Shown here piece after piece: positions 1 to 9,491 of a stretch of 64,000 nucleotides of DNA. The stretch is from Cryobacterium sp. N22. Its GTDB lineage: Bacteria > Actinomycetota > Actinomycetes > Actinomycetales > Microbacteriaceae. The notes under the pieces were generated by a model, which saw only the letters and a list, made by a program, of their open reading frames with translations, made no database searches and was not told the DNA's origin. Position 1 is the first letter of the stretch; each line of letters starts with the position of its first letter. Made by a program: the position numbers and the translations under genes. The DNA lies in the NCBI RefSeq assembly GCF_002929555.1, contig NZ_PJJP01000039.1:186001-250000 (forward strand). The letters are read 5' to 3'.

Positions 1-763
1 GGATGCCCATCAACGCGGCAGCCAGCTGGGAGTCGAGCCGGCGGTCCCAGTGCACGAACGAACCCAGACCGGGCGGGAGGTTGTAGGCGAGGACCTCGAC
101 GATGCCGCCGAGGGTGTCGCCGTCCTTGTGCGCGGCATCCACCTCGGCGACCATGAGCGCGCTGGTGGCGACGTCGAAGCAGCGCAGGGGGTCGGCGTCG
201 AGGGCGTCGACGTCCCCGGGGCGCGGCAGCGGCGATCCCTCCGGCACGCGGACCGGGCCGATCGAGAGGGTGTGGCTGACCAGTTCGATGCCGAGGCCGG
301 CGAGGAAGGCACGGGCGACGGCGCCGAGGGCAACGCGGGCGGCGGTCTCCCGGGCGCTGGCGCGCTCGAGCACCGGGCGGGCCTCGTCGAAGTCGTACTT
401 CTGCATGCCGACCAGGTCGGCGTGGCCGGGTCGGGGGCGCACCAGGGGTGCGCCCCGGCCGCGGGCGAGCAGGGCGGGGTCCACGGGTTCAGGGCTCATC
501 ACGTCGGCCCACTTGGGCCATTCGGTGTTCCCGATCCGCAGCGCCACGGGGCCGCCGAGGGTGAGGCCGTGGCGGACGCCGCCGGAGATGTTCAGTTCGT
601 CCTGTTCGAACTTCATGCGCGCACCTCGGCCGTAGCCGAGTTTGCGGCGCGCAAGGTCGAGGCGGATCGCATCTAGTGTGACCGGGATCCCAGCGGGCAA
701 ACCCTCGACAATGGCGAGGAGTTCGGGGCCGTGGGACTCTCCGGCGGTGAGCCAACGAAGCAT
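1..763 (-). CDS. aroC: Chorismate synthase (partial, C-terminus outside window)
   Basis: Converts 5-enolpyruvylshikimate-3-phosphate to chorismate with reduced FMN, the last step of the shikimate pathway. About 254 N-terminal residues are present out of a usual ~390; the 3' end runs off the left edge. Visible family signatures are [18 protein letters not shown] at the start, [18 protein letters not shown] near residue 45 and the [15 protein letters not shown] block near residue 110. The ATG at 763 is preceded by GGAAGGATAGGAACC, a good ribosome binding site. It begins 5 nt after the aroE stop, so the two are almost certainly cotranscribed. The usual downstream aroK/aroB lie outside the window. 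Confidence 0.96.
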   Translation of the reverse strand, partial: MLRWLTAGESHGPELLAIVEGLPAGIPVTLDAIRLDLARRKLGYGRGARMKFEQDELNISGGVRHGLTLGGPVALRIGNTEWPKWADVMSPEPVDPALLARGRGAPLVRPRPGHADLVGMQKYDFDEARPVLERASARETAARVALGAVARAFLAGLGIELVSHTLSIGPVRVPEGSPLPRPGDVDALDADPLRCFDVATSALMVAEVDAAHKDGDTLGGIVEVLAYNLPPGLGSFVHWDRRLDSQLAAALMGI

Positions 764-768
764 GGTTC

Positions 769-1719
769 CTATCCTTCCACAGCGCGGCCGGGTGCCGTCC
801 CGCCGGCGGGGGCGTCGAGCGCGGCGCGCATGGCCTCCAGCACCTCCTCTTCGTCGGGAAGCGGCAGGAAGGGGTCGTTGGCCAGGAAGATTCGGATCTG
901 CACCACGGCCTGGTGCAGCAGCATCGTGCGGCCGGACAGGGCACGGCCGCCGGCGGCCGCCCAGGAACGGGCCAGCGCGGTGGGCCAGGGGGCGTAGCCC
1001 ACGTCGAAGAGCAGGGTATCCGCTCGCAGCGCGGCCGGGAACTCGTACTGCAGGGCGGCGTCGCCGGGCATGGTGCTGATCACGAGGTCACTGACGCGGT
1101 CGGCTGCGGCCATGTCCGGCAAGCCGGATACCGTGACGACGAGTCCGAGTCTGCGACCCAGGTCCAGGAGCGGGTCGGCCCGGCCCGGCGTGCGGGCGAT
1201 GATCTGCACGGTCTCGGCGCCGAGTTCGGCCGCGGTGACGAGGGCGGATGCGGCCGTCGCGCCGGCACCGAGCAGGGTGACGTGGGTGGCCCGGTCGATG
1301 CCGGCCTCAGCCAGGGCACGCACGAGCCCGGGCACGTCGGTGTTGTAGCCGGAGAACGGCCGCGGCGCGGTCGCCGCCGTGCTGTCATCGCTCTCCCCCA
1401 CCGGGGAATCGCCGAACCGCACAGTGTTCACGGCACCGGTCAGGGTCGCGACACGGTCCAGGATGTCCAGGCGCGGCTGGACCTCGTGCTTGAGCGGCAT
1501 GGTCAACGACAGCCCCAGCCACTCGGGGGTGAGGCCGTCCAGGAAGCCGTCCAGTTCACCCTCGCCGATCTGCACCGCCGTGTACTCCCAGTTCAGACCG
1601 AGTACCCGGTACGCGGCCGTGTGCAGGGCCGGCGACAGCGAGTGCGCGATCGGCGAACCGAGCACCGCCACCCGGCGCCGCGGCGCCGCGCTGACTGCAG
1701 ATTCTGTCGGATCAGCCAT
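769..1719 (-). CDS. aroE: Shikimate dehydrogenase
   Basis: Reduces 3-dehydroshikimate to shikimate with NADPH. The 316-residue protein has the substrate-binding segment [10 protein letters not shown] (about residues 21-30), the [10 protein letters not shown] catalytic-lysine region and the Rossmann motif [10 protein letters not shown]. Two ATGs are possible: MNTPN at 1734 and MADPT at 1719. I prefer 1719, which overlaps the mltG stop by 8 nt in a coupled arrangement and leaves a short N-terminal extension before the conserved core; the longer start adds only five residues. Sits between mltG and aroC in the alaS-aroC operon. Confidence 0.95.
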   Translation of the reverse strand: MADPTESAVSAAPRRRVAVLGSPIAHSLSPALHTAAYRVLGLNWEYTAVQIGEGELDGFLDGLTPEWLGLSLTMPLKHEVQPRLDILDRVATLTGAVNTVRFGDSPVGESDDSTAATAPRPFSGYNTDVPGLVRALAEAGIDRATHVTLLGAGATAASALVTAAELGAETVQIIARTPGRADPLLDLGRRLGLVVTVSGLPDMAAADRVSDLVISTMPGDAALQYEFPAALRADTLLFDVGYAPWPTALARSWAAAGGRALSGRTMLLHQAVVQIRIFLANDPFLPLPDEEEVLEAMRAALDAPAGGTAPGRAVEG

Positions 1720-3163
1720 ATTCGGGGTGTTCATCCATCCAGTCCAGCCACTTGGCGACACCGGCGTCGTGCTCGTCGGCCGTCGTTGAGAAGATGGTAT
1801 CTCCGGTATCCAGGTTCCACGTCACGAAGAATAGCCAGGATCCCTCCGCGGGGTGCAGGGCGGCGTCGATGGCGATGTCGCCCGGGTTACTGATCGGACC
1901 GACGGGCAGACCAGGGTGCACGTAGGTGTTGTAGGCGTTGTTGACATCCTCCCGCTCAGCGTCGGTCGTCGTGACCAGGTGAGTGTTGCCGGTGCCGTAG
2001 GCGACGGTGGCATCGGACTGCAGCAGTCCGGACTCCCACTGTGCAGGGTCGAGCCGGTTGTAGAACACCCGGGCCACCTTGGGGTAGTCGTCCCGCAGTC
2101 CGGCCTCACGCTGGATCAGCGACGCCATCACGATGGTCGTCCACCGATCGGCGGGCGCGACCCCGGCAGCGTCGAGGGCCTCGAACTGGCGGTCGACGAG
2201 GGTCTTGATGGCGTCGTGGGCGCTCGTCGCGGGCTGGAACGTGTAGGTGGCCGGGAACAGGAAACCCTCGAGGCTGGTGGCCTCGGCGGGAAGCCCGAAG
2301 CCGGACAGGTCGGCGGCCGCGGCCTGCAGGTCCTCGAGGGGGATATCGGTACCCTCCGAGATCGAGGTCAACACGTCCACGGCAGCGGTGCCCTCGGGGA
2401 TCACCACGGTGAGATCCTGGCGGGTGTCAGGATCCTGCAGGGCCTCGAGCGCGGCCTGGGCGCTCATCTGCGAGGCCAGCTGGTAGGCGCCGGGCTGGAA
2501 GACCGGGTCGGTCGCCTGGGCCAGGAGCAGGTCGTAGAACGCTTCAAAGCTCTTCACCACGTCCTGGTCCACCAGGGTGTTGGCGATATCGGAACCGGTG
2601 TCGCCGTCGTGGATCATCACGAGCACCTCGCCGCTGCCGGAACCCTCGTAGTCCTCCGGTCCCTGCGTGGCGGCGACAAGCTGGCTGATCGGCCCCTGCA
2701 GGGCCAGGGCTGCGGCGCCCATCAGCCCGAGGACGATGAGGATGACGACCAGGCAGCCCCAGCCGCCCTTGCGGGACTTCTTCTCCACCAGGGTCGGGTG
2801 GTCGGCGAGCCGGGCACGTCGATTCGCGCGGGAGGTGGGCCGTCCGGCCTGCGCCGGGACGTCGGCGGCACCCGTGAGCTGACCGCCGGATGCCGGCTCG
2901 GGTTCGGTGCCGAAGCCGAGCCCCGCGAAGGGATTGTGGTAGCCGGCGGTCGCGGGCTGCTCGGCGGCGGGCTGCCCGGCGGCTGGCTGCTCGTCCGCGT
3001 CGGGCTGCGCCGGTTCAGGCGCTGCCGGGCCCGCAGTCTGCTGCGCCGCCTGGGCGTCCCTGGCCGCCTGGGCTTCCCGCAGGGCCCGGCGCGAGGGCAG
3101 CGGCGTGTCGCCAGTGCCGCCCGAAAGGTTCGGGTCGGGAATTTCCGGCGGACTTTTCGCCAC
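1712..3163 (-). CDS. mltG: Endolytic murein transglycosylase MltG (YceG family)
   Basis: Cleaves nascent peptidoglycan strands and is thought to set glycan length in the cell envelope. The 483-residue protein starts with a long Ala/Pro/Gln-rich cytoplasmic region (residues 1-130), has one membrane segment at about 135-155 (WGCLVVILIVLGLMGAAALAL) and an extracytoplasmic YceG domain to the C-terminus. The likely catalytic glutamate is Glu353 in SLIQREAG; the YPKVARVFYNRL block that follows is characteristic. The cytoplasmic extension is typical of actinobacterial MltG and longer than that of E. coli. Two nucleotides separate it from ruvX; it overlaps aroE. Confidence 0.95.
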   Translation of the reverse strand: MAKSPPEIPDPNLSGGTGDTPLPSRRALREAQAARDAQAAQQTAGPAAPEPAQPDADEQPAAGQPAAEQPATAGYHNPFAGLGFGTEPEPASGGQLTGAADVPAQAGRPTSRANRRARLADHPTLVEKKSRKGGWGCLVVILIVLGLMGAAALALQGPISQLVAATQGPEDYEGSGSGEVLVMIHDGDTGSDIANTLVDQDVVKSFEAFYDLLLAQATDPVFQPGAYQLASQMSAQAALEALQDPDTRQDLTVVIPEGTAAVDVLTSISEGTDIPLEDLQAAAADLSGFGLPAEATSLEGFLFPATYTFQPATSAHDAIKTLVDRQFEALDAAGVAPADRWTTIVMASLIQREAGLRDDYPKVARVFYNRLDPAQWESGLLQSDATVAYGTGNTHLVTTTDAEREDVNNAYNTYVHPGLPVGPISNPGDIAIDAALHPAEGSWLFFVTWNLDTGDTIFSTTADEHDAGVAKWLDWMDEHPEYG

Positions 3164-3165
3164 GG

Positions 3166-3633
3166 TTACGGCCTTCCGGTCAGATCGACGGACGTGCCGG
3201 CCGGTTTGCCCGAGGCACGTTCGGTATCGAGAGCATGCTGCAAAATAATAGTCGCGGCCACCTGATCGACCACTGGACGCTGCGTGCGGGTGCTGCGACC
3301 GACGCTGCGCAGGGCGGCCTGAGCCGATACCGTCGACAACCGCTCGTCGACGAGGCGCACCGGCACCGCAACAGTCGCGGCGAGGGTCTCGGCGAACGTC
3401 ACGGCGTCCTCCGTCGAGGCGGTGTGCCGCCCCGACAGCGCCAGGGGCAGCCCCACGACCACCTCGACGGCATCCAGTTCGGTGACGATCGCGGCGATCC
3501 TGGTGAGGTCAGCCGCGCCCTTGTCCCTGGGCACGGTCTCCACCGGGGTGGCGAGCATGCCGTGGAAATCGCTGCGGGCAACGCCGATCCGCACGGTGCC
3601 GACATCGATTCCCACACGCACACCGGGTCGCAT
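3166..3633 (-). CDS. ruvX: Putative pre-16S rRNA nuclease / Holliday junction resolvase-like RuvX (YqgF)
   Basis: RNase H-fold nuclease of the YqgF family, implicated in 16S rRNA 5' maturation; the resolvase name is historical. In 155 residues it shows the expected acidic motifs: GIDVGTVRIGVARSD (residues 8-22), VVGLPLALSG, VDERLSTVSA and the C-terminal VDQVAATIILQHAL. Length matches the family. Three nucleotides separate it from alaS and two from mltG, so it is an internal operon gene, as in other actinobacteria. Confidence 0.93.
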   Translation of the reverse strand: MRPGVRVGIDVGTVRIGVARSDFHGMLATPVETVPRDKGAADLTRIAAIVTELDAVEVVVGLPLALSGRHTASTEDAVTFAETLAATVAVPVRLVDERLSTVSAQAALRSVGRSTRTQRPVVDQVAATIILQHALDTERASGKPAGTSVDLTGRP

Positions 3634-3636
3634 GGG

Positions 3637-6291
3637 CTAGCGGGCTACGAGCGTACGCAGGGTGCTGAGCGCCTCGGGGATCAGGTCCACCTTCGTGCCG
3701 CCGCCCTGGGCCAGGTCGTCCTTGCCGCCGCCGCCACCGCCGAGGATGCCCGCGAGCTGCTTGGCCAGCGCGCCGGCCTTCTGCCCGGCGTCCCGAGCCG
3801 CGGCGTTGGTCGCCACGATCACGACGGGCTTGTCGCCCACGGTCGCCGCGAGGGCGACGACGGAGGGGTCGTTGCCCAGCCGTTCCCGGGTGCCGGTCAC
3901 CAGCATCCGCACGTCGTCGGCGGAGTTCAGGGTGCCGAGGTCCTCGGCCACCACAGTGAGGTCGCCGATCCGGCCGGCCTGGGCGACAAGGGCGGGAACC
4001 CGGTCGCTCAAAGCGCGAGCCTCGAACGACGCGATCTTCTTCTCGGCCGCCTTCAGGCTCTGCATGAGGTCCATGATCTTGGCGGGAAGCTGCTCGCGCG
4101 GCGTCTTGAGGTTGCTGGTGAGCTGGGACACGATGGCCCGCTCGGCGGCGAGGTCGCGGAACGCCTCGAGCCCGACGAGGGATTCGACGCGGCGGTTGGT
4201 CGAGCCCACCGAAGCCTCGCTGACGAGGTTGATCATGCCGATCTCGGCGCTGGAGGCCACGTGGGTGCCCGCGCAGAGTTCGCGCGACCACGGGCCGCCG
4301 ATGTCGACCACGCGCACGGTCTCGCCGTACTTCTCGCCGAACAGCGCCATCGCGCCGAGCGCCTTGGCCTCGGCCAGCGGCAGTTCGCGGGTGCTCACCT
4401 CGAGGTTGTCGCGGATGGCGTTGTTGGAGATCTCCTCGATCTCGCTGCGCGTCGCCGGCGACAGCGCCTGGTTCCAGGAGAAGTCCAGGCGGAAGAAGCC
4501 GGCCTTGTTGTAGGAGCCGGACTGGTGCGCGTTCGGGCCGAGCACCTGGCGCAGGGCCGCGTGCAGGATGTGGGTGCCGGAGTGCGCCTGGCGGGCGCCG
4601 CGGCGCCAGTCGGGATCGACGACGCTGGTGGCGGGGTCGCCCACGCCCACCTCGCCGCTGGTGACCTGCACCTTGTGGCTGATCAGACCCTTGACGGGCT
4701 TCTGCACGTCGAGAACCTCGAGTTCGTAACCGGGGCCCACGATGAGGCCGGCGTCGGCCTCCTGGCCGCCGGACTCGGCGTACAGGGCGGTCTCGGCGAG
4801 GATGACCTCGGCGATGTCGCCGGCCACCGCACGGTTCACCGAGGCGCCGTCGACGATCAGGCCCAGGATGCTGGACTCGGTCTGCAGCATGTCGTAGCCG
4901 GTGAACACGGTCTCGCCGTGCGCGCGGAAGGCGCTGTACACGGAGAGGTCGGCCAGGTGGGTCTTCTTGGCCTTGGCGTCGGCCTTGGCCATCGCGCGCT
5001 GCTTGGCCATCAGGGTGTCGAAGGCCTCACGGTTGACGCTGAGACCGGCCTCCTCGGCCATTTCGAGGGTGATCTCGATGGGGAAGCCGTACGTGTCGTG
5101 CAGCAGGAACGCGGTGTCGCCCGGCAACTCGGCCTTCTGGGCGCCCTTGGTCTTGGCCACGGCCAGGTCGAGCACGCTCGAGCCGCTGGCGAGGGTGCGC
5201 AGGAACGTCTCTTCCTCGGCGTACGCGGCCTGGCTGATGCGGTCGAAGTCGGTGGCGACCTCGGGGTACGCGGCGCTCATGGCGTCGCGGGAAGCCGGGA
5301 ACAGCTCGGTGAACGAGGCGGCATCCACGCCGAGCAGCCGCATCGCGCGCACGCTCCGGCGCATCAGACGGCGCAGGATGTAGCCGCGGCCCTCGTTGGA
5401 CGGCATCACCCCGTCGCTCATCAGCATCAGGGAGGAGCGCACGTGGTCGGCGACGATGCGCATCCGCACATCGTCGTCGTGGTCGGCGCCGTAGCGGCGG
5501 CCGGAGAGGGCCGCGGCACGGTCGAGGACCGGGCGCACCTGGTCGATCTCGTACATGTTCTGCACGCCCTGCTTGAGGAACGCGACGCGCTCCAGGCCCA
5601 TGCCGGTGTCGATGTTCTTCTTGGGCAGGTCGCCGAGGATCTGGAAGTCGTTCTTGCCGGTGCCCTCGCCGCGGAGGTACTGCATGAAGACGAGGTTCCA
5701 GATCTCCACGTAGCGGTCGTCGTCGGTGGCCGGGCCGCCGTCGATGCCGAAGGCGGGGCCGCGGTCGAAGAAGATCTCGCTGCACGGGCCGGCCGGGCCG
5801 GGCTGGCCGGTGGACCAGTAGTTGGTGTCCATGCCGAGGCGCTGGATGCGGTGCTCGGGCAGGCCGAGCGCCCGCCAGTAGCCGAAGGCCTCGTCGTCGT
5901 TCTCGTAAACCGTGACCCAGAGGTCCTTCTCGGCGAAACCGTAGCCGCCGTCGGCCTCGCTACTGGTGAGCAGCTCCCAGGCGTAGCTGATCGCCTGTTC
6001 CTTGAAGTAGTCGCCGAAGGAGAAGTTGCCGCTCATCTGGAAGAAGGTGCCGTGCCGTGGCGTCTTGCCGACCTCTTCGATGTCGTTGGTGCGGATGCAC
6101 TTCTGCACACTGGTGGCCCGGGGATATGGGGCGGGCACCAGACCGGTGAGGTAGGGCACGAACGGCACCATGCCGGCCACGGTGAAGAGGAGGGAGGGGT
6201 CATCGCTCACGAGCGACGCCGACGGGACAACGGTGTGTCCACGGTCGGCGAAGAAGTCGAGCCAGCGCCCGCGAATGTCGGCAGTCTGCAT
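3637..6291 (-). CDS. alaS: Alanyl-tRNA synthetase
   Basis: Charges tRNA-Ala and clears mischarged Ser/Gly-tRNA-Ala. At 884 residues it is full length, with the class II catalytic core at the N-terminus (MQTADIRGRWLDFF; GTFFQMSGNFSFGDYFK), the editing-domain zinc motifs HSGTHILH and CAGTHV, and the C-terminal DHHA1/glycine-rich segment GGGGGGKDD. The ATG at 6291 starts directly at the conserved N-terminus. It lies 64 nt downstream of the small membrane protein gene and 3 nt upstream of ruvX. Confidence 0.98.
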   Translation of the reverse strand: MQTADIRGRWLDFFADRGHTVVPSASLVSDDPSLLFTVAGMVPFVPYLTGLVPAPYPRATSVQKCIRTNDIEEVGKTPRHGTFFQMSGNFSFGDYFKEQAISYAWELLTSSEADGGYGFAEKDLWVTVYENDDEAFGYWRALGLPEHRIQRLGMDTNYWSTGQPGPAGPCSEIFFDRGPAFGIDGGPATDDDRYVEIWNLVFMQYLRGEGTGKNDFQILGDLPKKNIDTGMGLERVAFLKQGVQNMYEIDQVRPVLDRAAALSGRRYGADHDDDVRMRIVADHVRSSLMLMSDGVMPSNEGRGYILRRLMRRSVRAMRLLGVDAASFTELFPASRDAMSAAYPEVATDFDRISQAAYAEEETFLRTLASGSSVLDLAVAKTKGAQKAELPGDTAFLLHDTYGFPIEITLEMAEEAGLSVNREAFDTLMAKQRAMAKADAKAKKTHLADLSVYSAFRAHGETVFTGYDMLQTESSILGLIVDGASVNRAVAGDIAEVILAETALYAESGGQEADAGLIVGPGYELEVLDVQKPVKGLISHKVQVTSGEVGVGDPATSVVDPDWRRGARQAHSGTHILHAALRQVLGPNAHQSGSYNKAGFFRLDFSWNQALSPATRSEIEEISNNAIRDNLEVSTRELPLAEAKALGAMALFGEKYGETVRVVDIGGPWSRELCAGTHVASSAEIGMINLVSEASVGSTNRRVESLVGLEAFRDLAAERAIVSQLTSNLKTPREQLPAKIMDLMQSLKAAEKKIASFEARALSDRVPALVAQAGRIGDLTVVAEDLGTLNSADDVRMLVTGTRERLGNDPSVVALAATVGDKPVVIVATNAAARDAGQKAGALAKQLAGILGGGGGGKDDLAQGGGTKVDLIPEALSTLRTLVAR

Positions 6292-6355
6292 GGGGTCCGT
6301 ACTGTTACAGGATCGAAAAATCCGACCGGGGGAATTGCGGTGGGAAGGAAGTGAT

Positions 6356-6577
6356 TTAGGGCTTGGACAGCTCTTCGATGGTCTCTTCTGCCTCGCCGAG
6401 CGCGGCGTGCAGTTCGGCTTCGCGCTTGCGGTAGCCCTCGGAGATGGCCTCGCCGAATTCGCGGGTCTTGGCGTCGAGGTCGGTGAAGAACCGCTTGCCC
6501 TGCTGGGTCTTGTTCACCTCGTGGGCGGCAACGAATCCGATTCCGACGCCGACGACTAACCAGATGAAATTCTTCAT
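6356..6577 (-). CDS. Small membrane-anchored protein of unknown function upstream of alaS
   Basis: A 73-residue protein with an N-terminal membrane segment (FIWLVVGVGIGFVAAH, about residues 4-19) followed by a charged, helical, probably coiled-coil tail ending in a Glu-rich stretch. Position and layout match the small DUF6167-like proteins found between the DUF948 gene and alaS in other actinobacteria, but this one is shorter and the assignment rests mainly on context. An AGGGAGCACATGCC-like sequence before the ATG gives a usable ribosome binding site. Function unknown. Confidence 0.8.
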   Translation of the reverse strand: MKNFIWLVVGVGIGFVAAHEVNKTQQGKRFFTDLDAKTREFGEAISEGYRKREAELHAALGEAEETIEELSKP

Positions 6578-6679
6578 GGCATGTGCTCCCTGAGTTTGAG
6601 GAATGGGTGACTGGGGGCCGAGGCGCCCGCTGGTCCAGCGGGCCGGGGTCCTGACAGTCTGCTTTCCAGCGTAGTGGAC

Positions 6680-7045
6680 TTACTTCGCGCCGCGACGGGG
6701 CTTGGACGCCAGGAAGGCCGCCCGCACACCGGCGGAGAATCCCGCGAGCTTGATCAGCGGGCCGCCGACGGTTGCCGCGAACAGTGCGACCATGGCGGAC
6801 ACGTTTCCGGTGACCTCGGCCACATTCGTGGTGATCGTGTCGATTGTGGCCAGCTGGTGGTTGGTCTGGGCGACGGTGCTCGTCGTCTCCTCGAGTAACG
6901 GGGTGACGTTGTGGCTGAGGTCACGGATGGCGAGGGTGGTCTCGTCGAACACCCGGCCCAGCTTGATCAACGGGATGGCGAGGAACACCACCAGAACGGC
7001 GAACACGCCTGCGGCAATCAGGCCGGCGATATCTCCACCAGTCAT
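6680..7045 (-). CDS. DUF948 domain membrane protein
   Basis: A 121-residue protein with an N-terminal transmembrane helix (IAGLIAAGVFAVLVVFLAIPLI) and a Thr/Ala-rich, probably coiled-coil region with a heptad-like pattern (residues 35-90), typical of DUF948. The family is related to general stress/chemotaxis-like coiled coils but has no firm function. In-frame starts exist further upstream at 7060 and 7102; I chose 7045 because it places the membrane helix at the very N-terminus, as in relatives. Second gene of the alaS operon, after the rpsD terminator. Confidence 0.85.
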   Translation of the reverse strand: MTGGDIAGLIAAGVFAVLVVFLAIPLIKLGRVFDETTLAIRDLSHNVTPLLEETTSTVAQTNHQLATIDTITTNVAEVTGNVSAMVALFAATVGGPLIKLAGFSAGVRAAFLASKPRRGAK

Positions 7046-7104
7046 TTCGGCACCATCCATTTCGAATCTCACTGCACGGGGGCAGAACACGATAGAACGC
7101 AAAA

Positions 7105-7130
7105 GGGCGGATCACCTAGGTGATCCGCCC
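7105..7130 (-). terminator. Rho-independent terminator after rpsD
   Basis: A perfect 26-bp palindrome (arm GGGCGGATCACCT) followed on the minus strand by TTTTGCGTT. It lies 45 nt after the rpsD stop. It would separate rpsD from the DUF948-alaS operon, or act as an attenuator if read-through occurs. Confidence 0.88.
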
Positions 7131-7175
7131 TCAAGCGTAGTTCAGTTCCGGTGCGGCAGGCCGCGCCGGAGGCGA

Positions 7176-7805
7176 CTAGCGTGCTGCGTAGTACTCGACG
7201 ACGAGCTGAACTTCACAGGTCACGGGGATCTCGATGCGCTTCGGGGCGCGAACGAGGCGGGCCTGCAGCTTGTCGAGTTCGACCTCGAGGTACGGCGGGA
7301 GCTTGGGCAGCAGGTCGACGTGACCGCCGGCCGCGGCAACCTGGAAGGGCTCGGTGCCCTCGCTCTTGGCCTTGACGTGGATGAGCTGACCCGGCTTCAC
7401 GCGGAAGGAGGGACGGTCGACCAGCTGGCCGTCGACGAGGATGTGGCGGTGCACAACCATCTGACGGGCCTGGGCGGTGGTGCGGGCGATGGCCGAACGC
7501 ACGAGAAGGGCGTCGAGACGGGTCTCGAGGATCTCGACGAGGTTTTCACCGGTCAGGCCCTGGCGGCGACGCGCTTCTTCGAAGGCGATCTTGAGCTGGG
7601 CTTCGCGGATGCCGTACTGGGCACGTAAGCGCTGCTTTTCGCGCAGACGCACGGCGTAGTCCGAATCGGTCTTGCGCTTGGTGCGGCCGTGCTCGCCCGG
7701 AGCGTAGGGACGCTTCTCGAGGTACTTGGCGGCCTTCGGGGTCAGGGCGATGCCCAGTGCCCGCGAGAGGCGGGTCTTGCTACGGGTACGTGACTTGGTA
7801 GACAC
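7176..7805 (-). CDS. rpsD: 30S ribosomal protein S4
   Basis: Primary 16S rRNA-binding protein that nucleates 30S assembly. The 209-residue protein begins MSTKSRTRSKTRLSRALG, has the Arg-rich S4 N-domain, the S4 RNA-binding domain (ETRLDALLVRSAIARTTAQA, about residues 92-111) and the conserved C-terminal VVEYYAAR. It lacks the CXXC zinc motif, so it is the zinc-independent (C-minus) form. The start is GTG at 7805, with AAAGGA five nt upstream. The 216 nt up to rarA hold its promoter and a possible long leader; I could not recognise a defined S4 autoregulatory structure there. Confidence 0.97.
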   Translation of the reverse strand: MSTKSRTRSKTRLSRALGIALTPKAAKYLEKRPYAPGEHGRTKRKTDSDYAVRLREKQRLRAQYGIREAQLKIAFEEARRRQGLTGENLVEILETRLDALLVRSAIARTTAQARQMVVHRHILVDGQLVDRPSFRVKPGQLIHVKAKSEGTEPFQVAAAGGHVDLLPKLPPYLEVELDKLQARLVRAPKRIEIPVTCEVQLVVEYYAAR

Positions 7806-8021
7806 AGTGTCCTTTCGGATGGATCTGAAAAATGGATACCAGGGCGCAGGCGTTCACCGATGGGAATCGGGAACAGCACAAGCGTCATGGGAGATCAGAG
7901 GGGTGGTTGCCACGGGCCGCCCGGCTACAGGGCGAATCCACTCCAACTTCGGTGTCGTACGCAGCCGCATGACGAAACCAGTTGTAGGCGAGGTCAAGGC
8001 TAGCACACGGGGCGCATGGGC

Positions 8022-9359
8022 CTACTGCCCGCGGATGATCTTGCGCAGCTTGGCCAGGCGCGCGGAGACGTCGCGTTCGTTGCCGTGTTCGGTCGGTGAG
8101 TAGTACTGCTTCCGGCGCAACTCGGTGGGCAGGTAGTCCTGTTGGAGCACGCCGAGCGCATCGTCGTGCGGGTACTTGTAGCCCTTGCCGTGGCCGAGGC
8201 GCTTGGCCCCGGGATAGTGCGCGTCACGCAGGTGCTTGGGCACCCGGCCGGTGTTGCCGTTGCGCACGTCGGCGATCGCGGCGTCCAGCGCCATATAGGC
8301 GGCATTGGACTTGGGCGCGCAGGCCAGGTGCACCACGGCCTGGGCCAGGGGGATGCGCCCTTCCGGCATGCCGATGTACTGCACGGCGTCGGCGGCGGCT
8401 ATCGCGATCACCAGGGACTGCGGGTCGGCCATGCCGATGTCTTCGGAGGCGAGCACGATGATCCGACGGCAGATGAAACGGGGGTCCTCGCCGGCCTCGA
8501 TCATCCGGGCCAGGTAGTGCAGGGACGCATCGACGTCGGAACCGCGCACCGACTTGATGAAGGCGCTGATCACGTCGTAGTGCTCGTCCCCGTTGCGGTC
8601 GTACCGCAGCAGCGCCCGGTCTACAGCGAGCGACACGATCTCGGTCGTGATGACGGGCTTGTCGCCGTCCACGGTTTCCGTGGTCGCGGCGGACACCGAT
8701 GCGGCCTCGAGCGCCGTGAGCGCCCGGCGGGCGTCGCCGGAGGCGAGCCGGATGATGGCCCCGCGGGCCTCCGGATCGAGCACGAACCTGTCGGCCAGGC
8801 CGCGCAGGTCGGTGACGGCGCGGTCCACGACGGTACCCAGGTCGTCGTCGCTGAGGATCTCCAGGGTGAGCAGCAGAGACCGGGACAGCAGCGGCGAGAT
8901 GACCGAGAACGACGGATTCTCGGTCGTGGCGGCCACGAGGATGATGATGCCGTTTTCCACCCCGGGCAGCAGGGCATCCTGCTGGGCCTTGCTAAACCGG
9001 TGGATCTCGTCGAGGAACAGCACCGTTGACAGGCCGTAGAGGTCGCGGCTGGTGCGGGCCTCCTCCATCACCTGGCGCACGTCGCGCACGCCGGCGGAGA
9101 CGGCGGAGAGCTCAACGAACCGGCGTCCCGAGCTGTGCGCGATGGTCTGGGCCAGGGTGGTCTTGCCGGTTCCCGGCGGGCCCCACAGGATGACGGAAAC
9201 GGACCCCTGCTCCCCCGTCTTATCGTTGGCCAGGCTGACCAGCGGCGACCCCGGGGTCAGCAGGTGACGCTGGCCGGCGACCTCGGCCAGGCTCTTGGGG
9301 CGCATGCGCACCGCGAGCGGCGTCGCGCCGGTGCGGAGGCCTGGTTGGACGGAAGACAT
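8022..9359 (-). CDS. rarA: Replication-associated recombination ATPase RarA (MgsA)
   Basis: AAA+ ATPase related to clamp loaders that acts at stalled replication forks. The 445-residue protein has MRPKSLAEVAGQRHLL near the N-terminus, Walker A GPPGTGKTT, Walker B/DEIH (LFLDEIHRF) and a C-terminal domain with the family block EHYDVISAFIKSVRGSDVDA. The frame stays open far upstream, but the conserved protein begins MSSVQPGLR at 9359. There is no ribosome binding site; instead a TACGCT hexamer lies exactly 6 nt upstream, which suggests a leaderless mRNA. Divergent from the cyclophilin gene. Confidence 0.95.
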   Translation of the reverse strand: MSSVQPGLRTGATPLAVRMRPKSLAEVAGQRHLLTPGSPLVSLANDKTGEQGSVSVILWGPPGTGKTTLAQTIAHSSGRRFVELSAVSAGVRDVRQVMEEARTSRDLYGLSTVLFLDEIHRFSKAQQDALLPGVENGIIILVAATTENPSFSVISPLLSRSLLLTLEILSDDDLGTVVDRAVTDLRGLADRFVLDPEARGAIIRLASGDARRALTALEAASVSAATTETVDGDKPVITTEIVSLAVDRALLRYDRNGDEHYDVISAFIKSVRGSDVDASLHYLARMIEAGEDPRFICRRIIVLASEDIGMADPQSLVIAIAAADAVQYIGMPEGRIPLAQAVVHLACAPKSNAAYMALDAAIADVRNGNTGRVPKHLRDAHYPGAKRLGHGKGYKYPHDDALGVLQQDYLPTELRRKQYYSPTEHGNERDVSARLAKLRKIIRGQ

Positions 9360-9365
9360 GCTTCC

Positions 9366-9371
9366 AGCGTA
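9366..9371 (-). promoter_or_regulatory. -10-like hexamer for leaderless rarA
   Basis: TACGCT on the minus strand, 6 nt before the ATG at 9359. This places the expected transcription start at the first base of the start codon. No clear -35. Confidence 0.5.
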
Positions 9372-9491
9372 GTTTGTGCCGCCGACACCAATTTTCTCCG
9401 CCGCCCCCGCATGCGTAGAGTTCACAGTGACCCGGGCCGTGTTGCCCGACAAGCCCGATTTCCCGCCGCAGGCGGCACCTGGAGGATTCCC

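Noticed and set aside
7806-8021. S4 leader regulatory RNA.
   Set aside because: The 216-nt gap is long enough, but I could not draw a convincing conserved structure, so it is not called.
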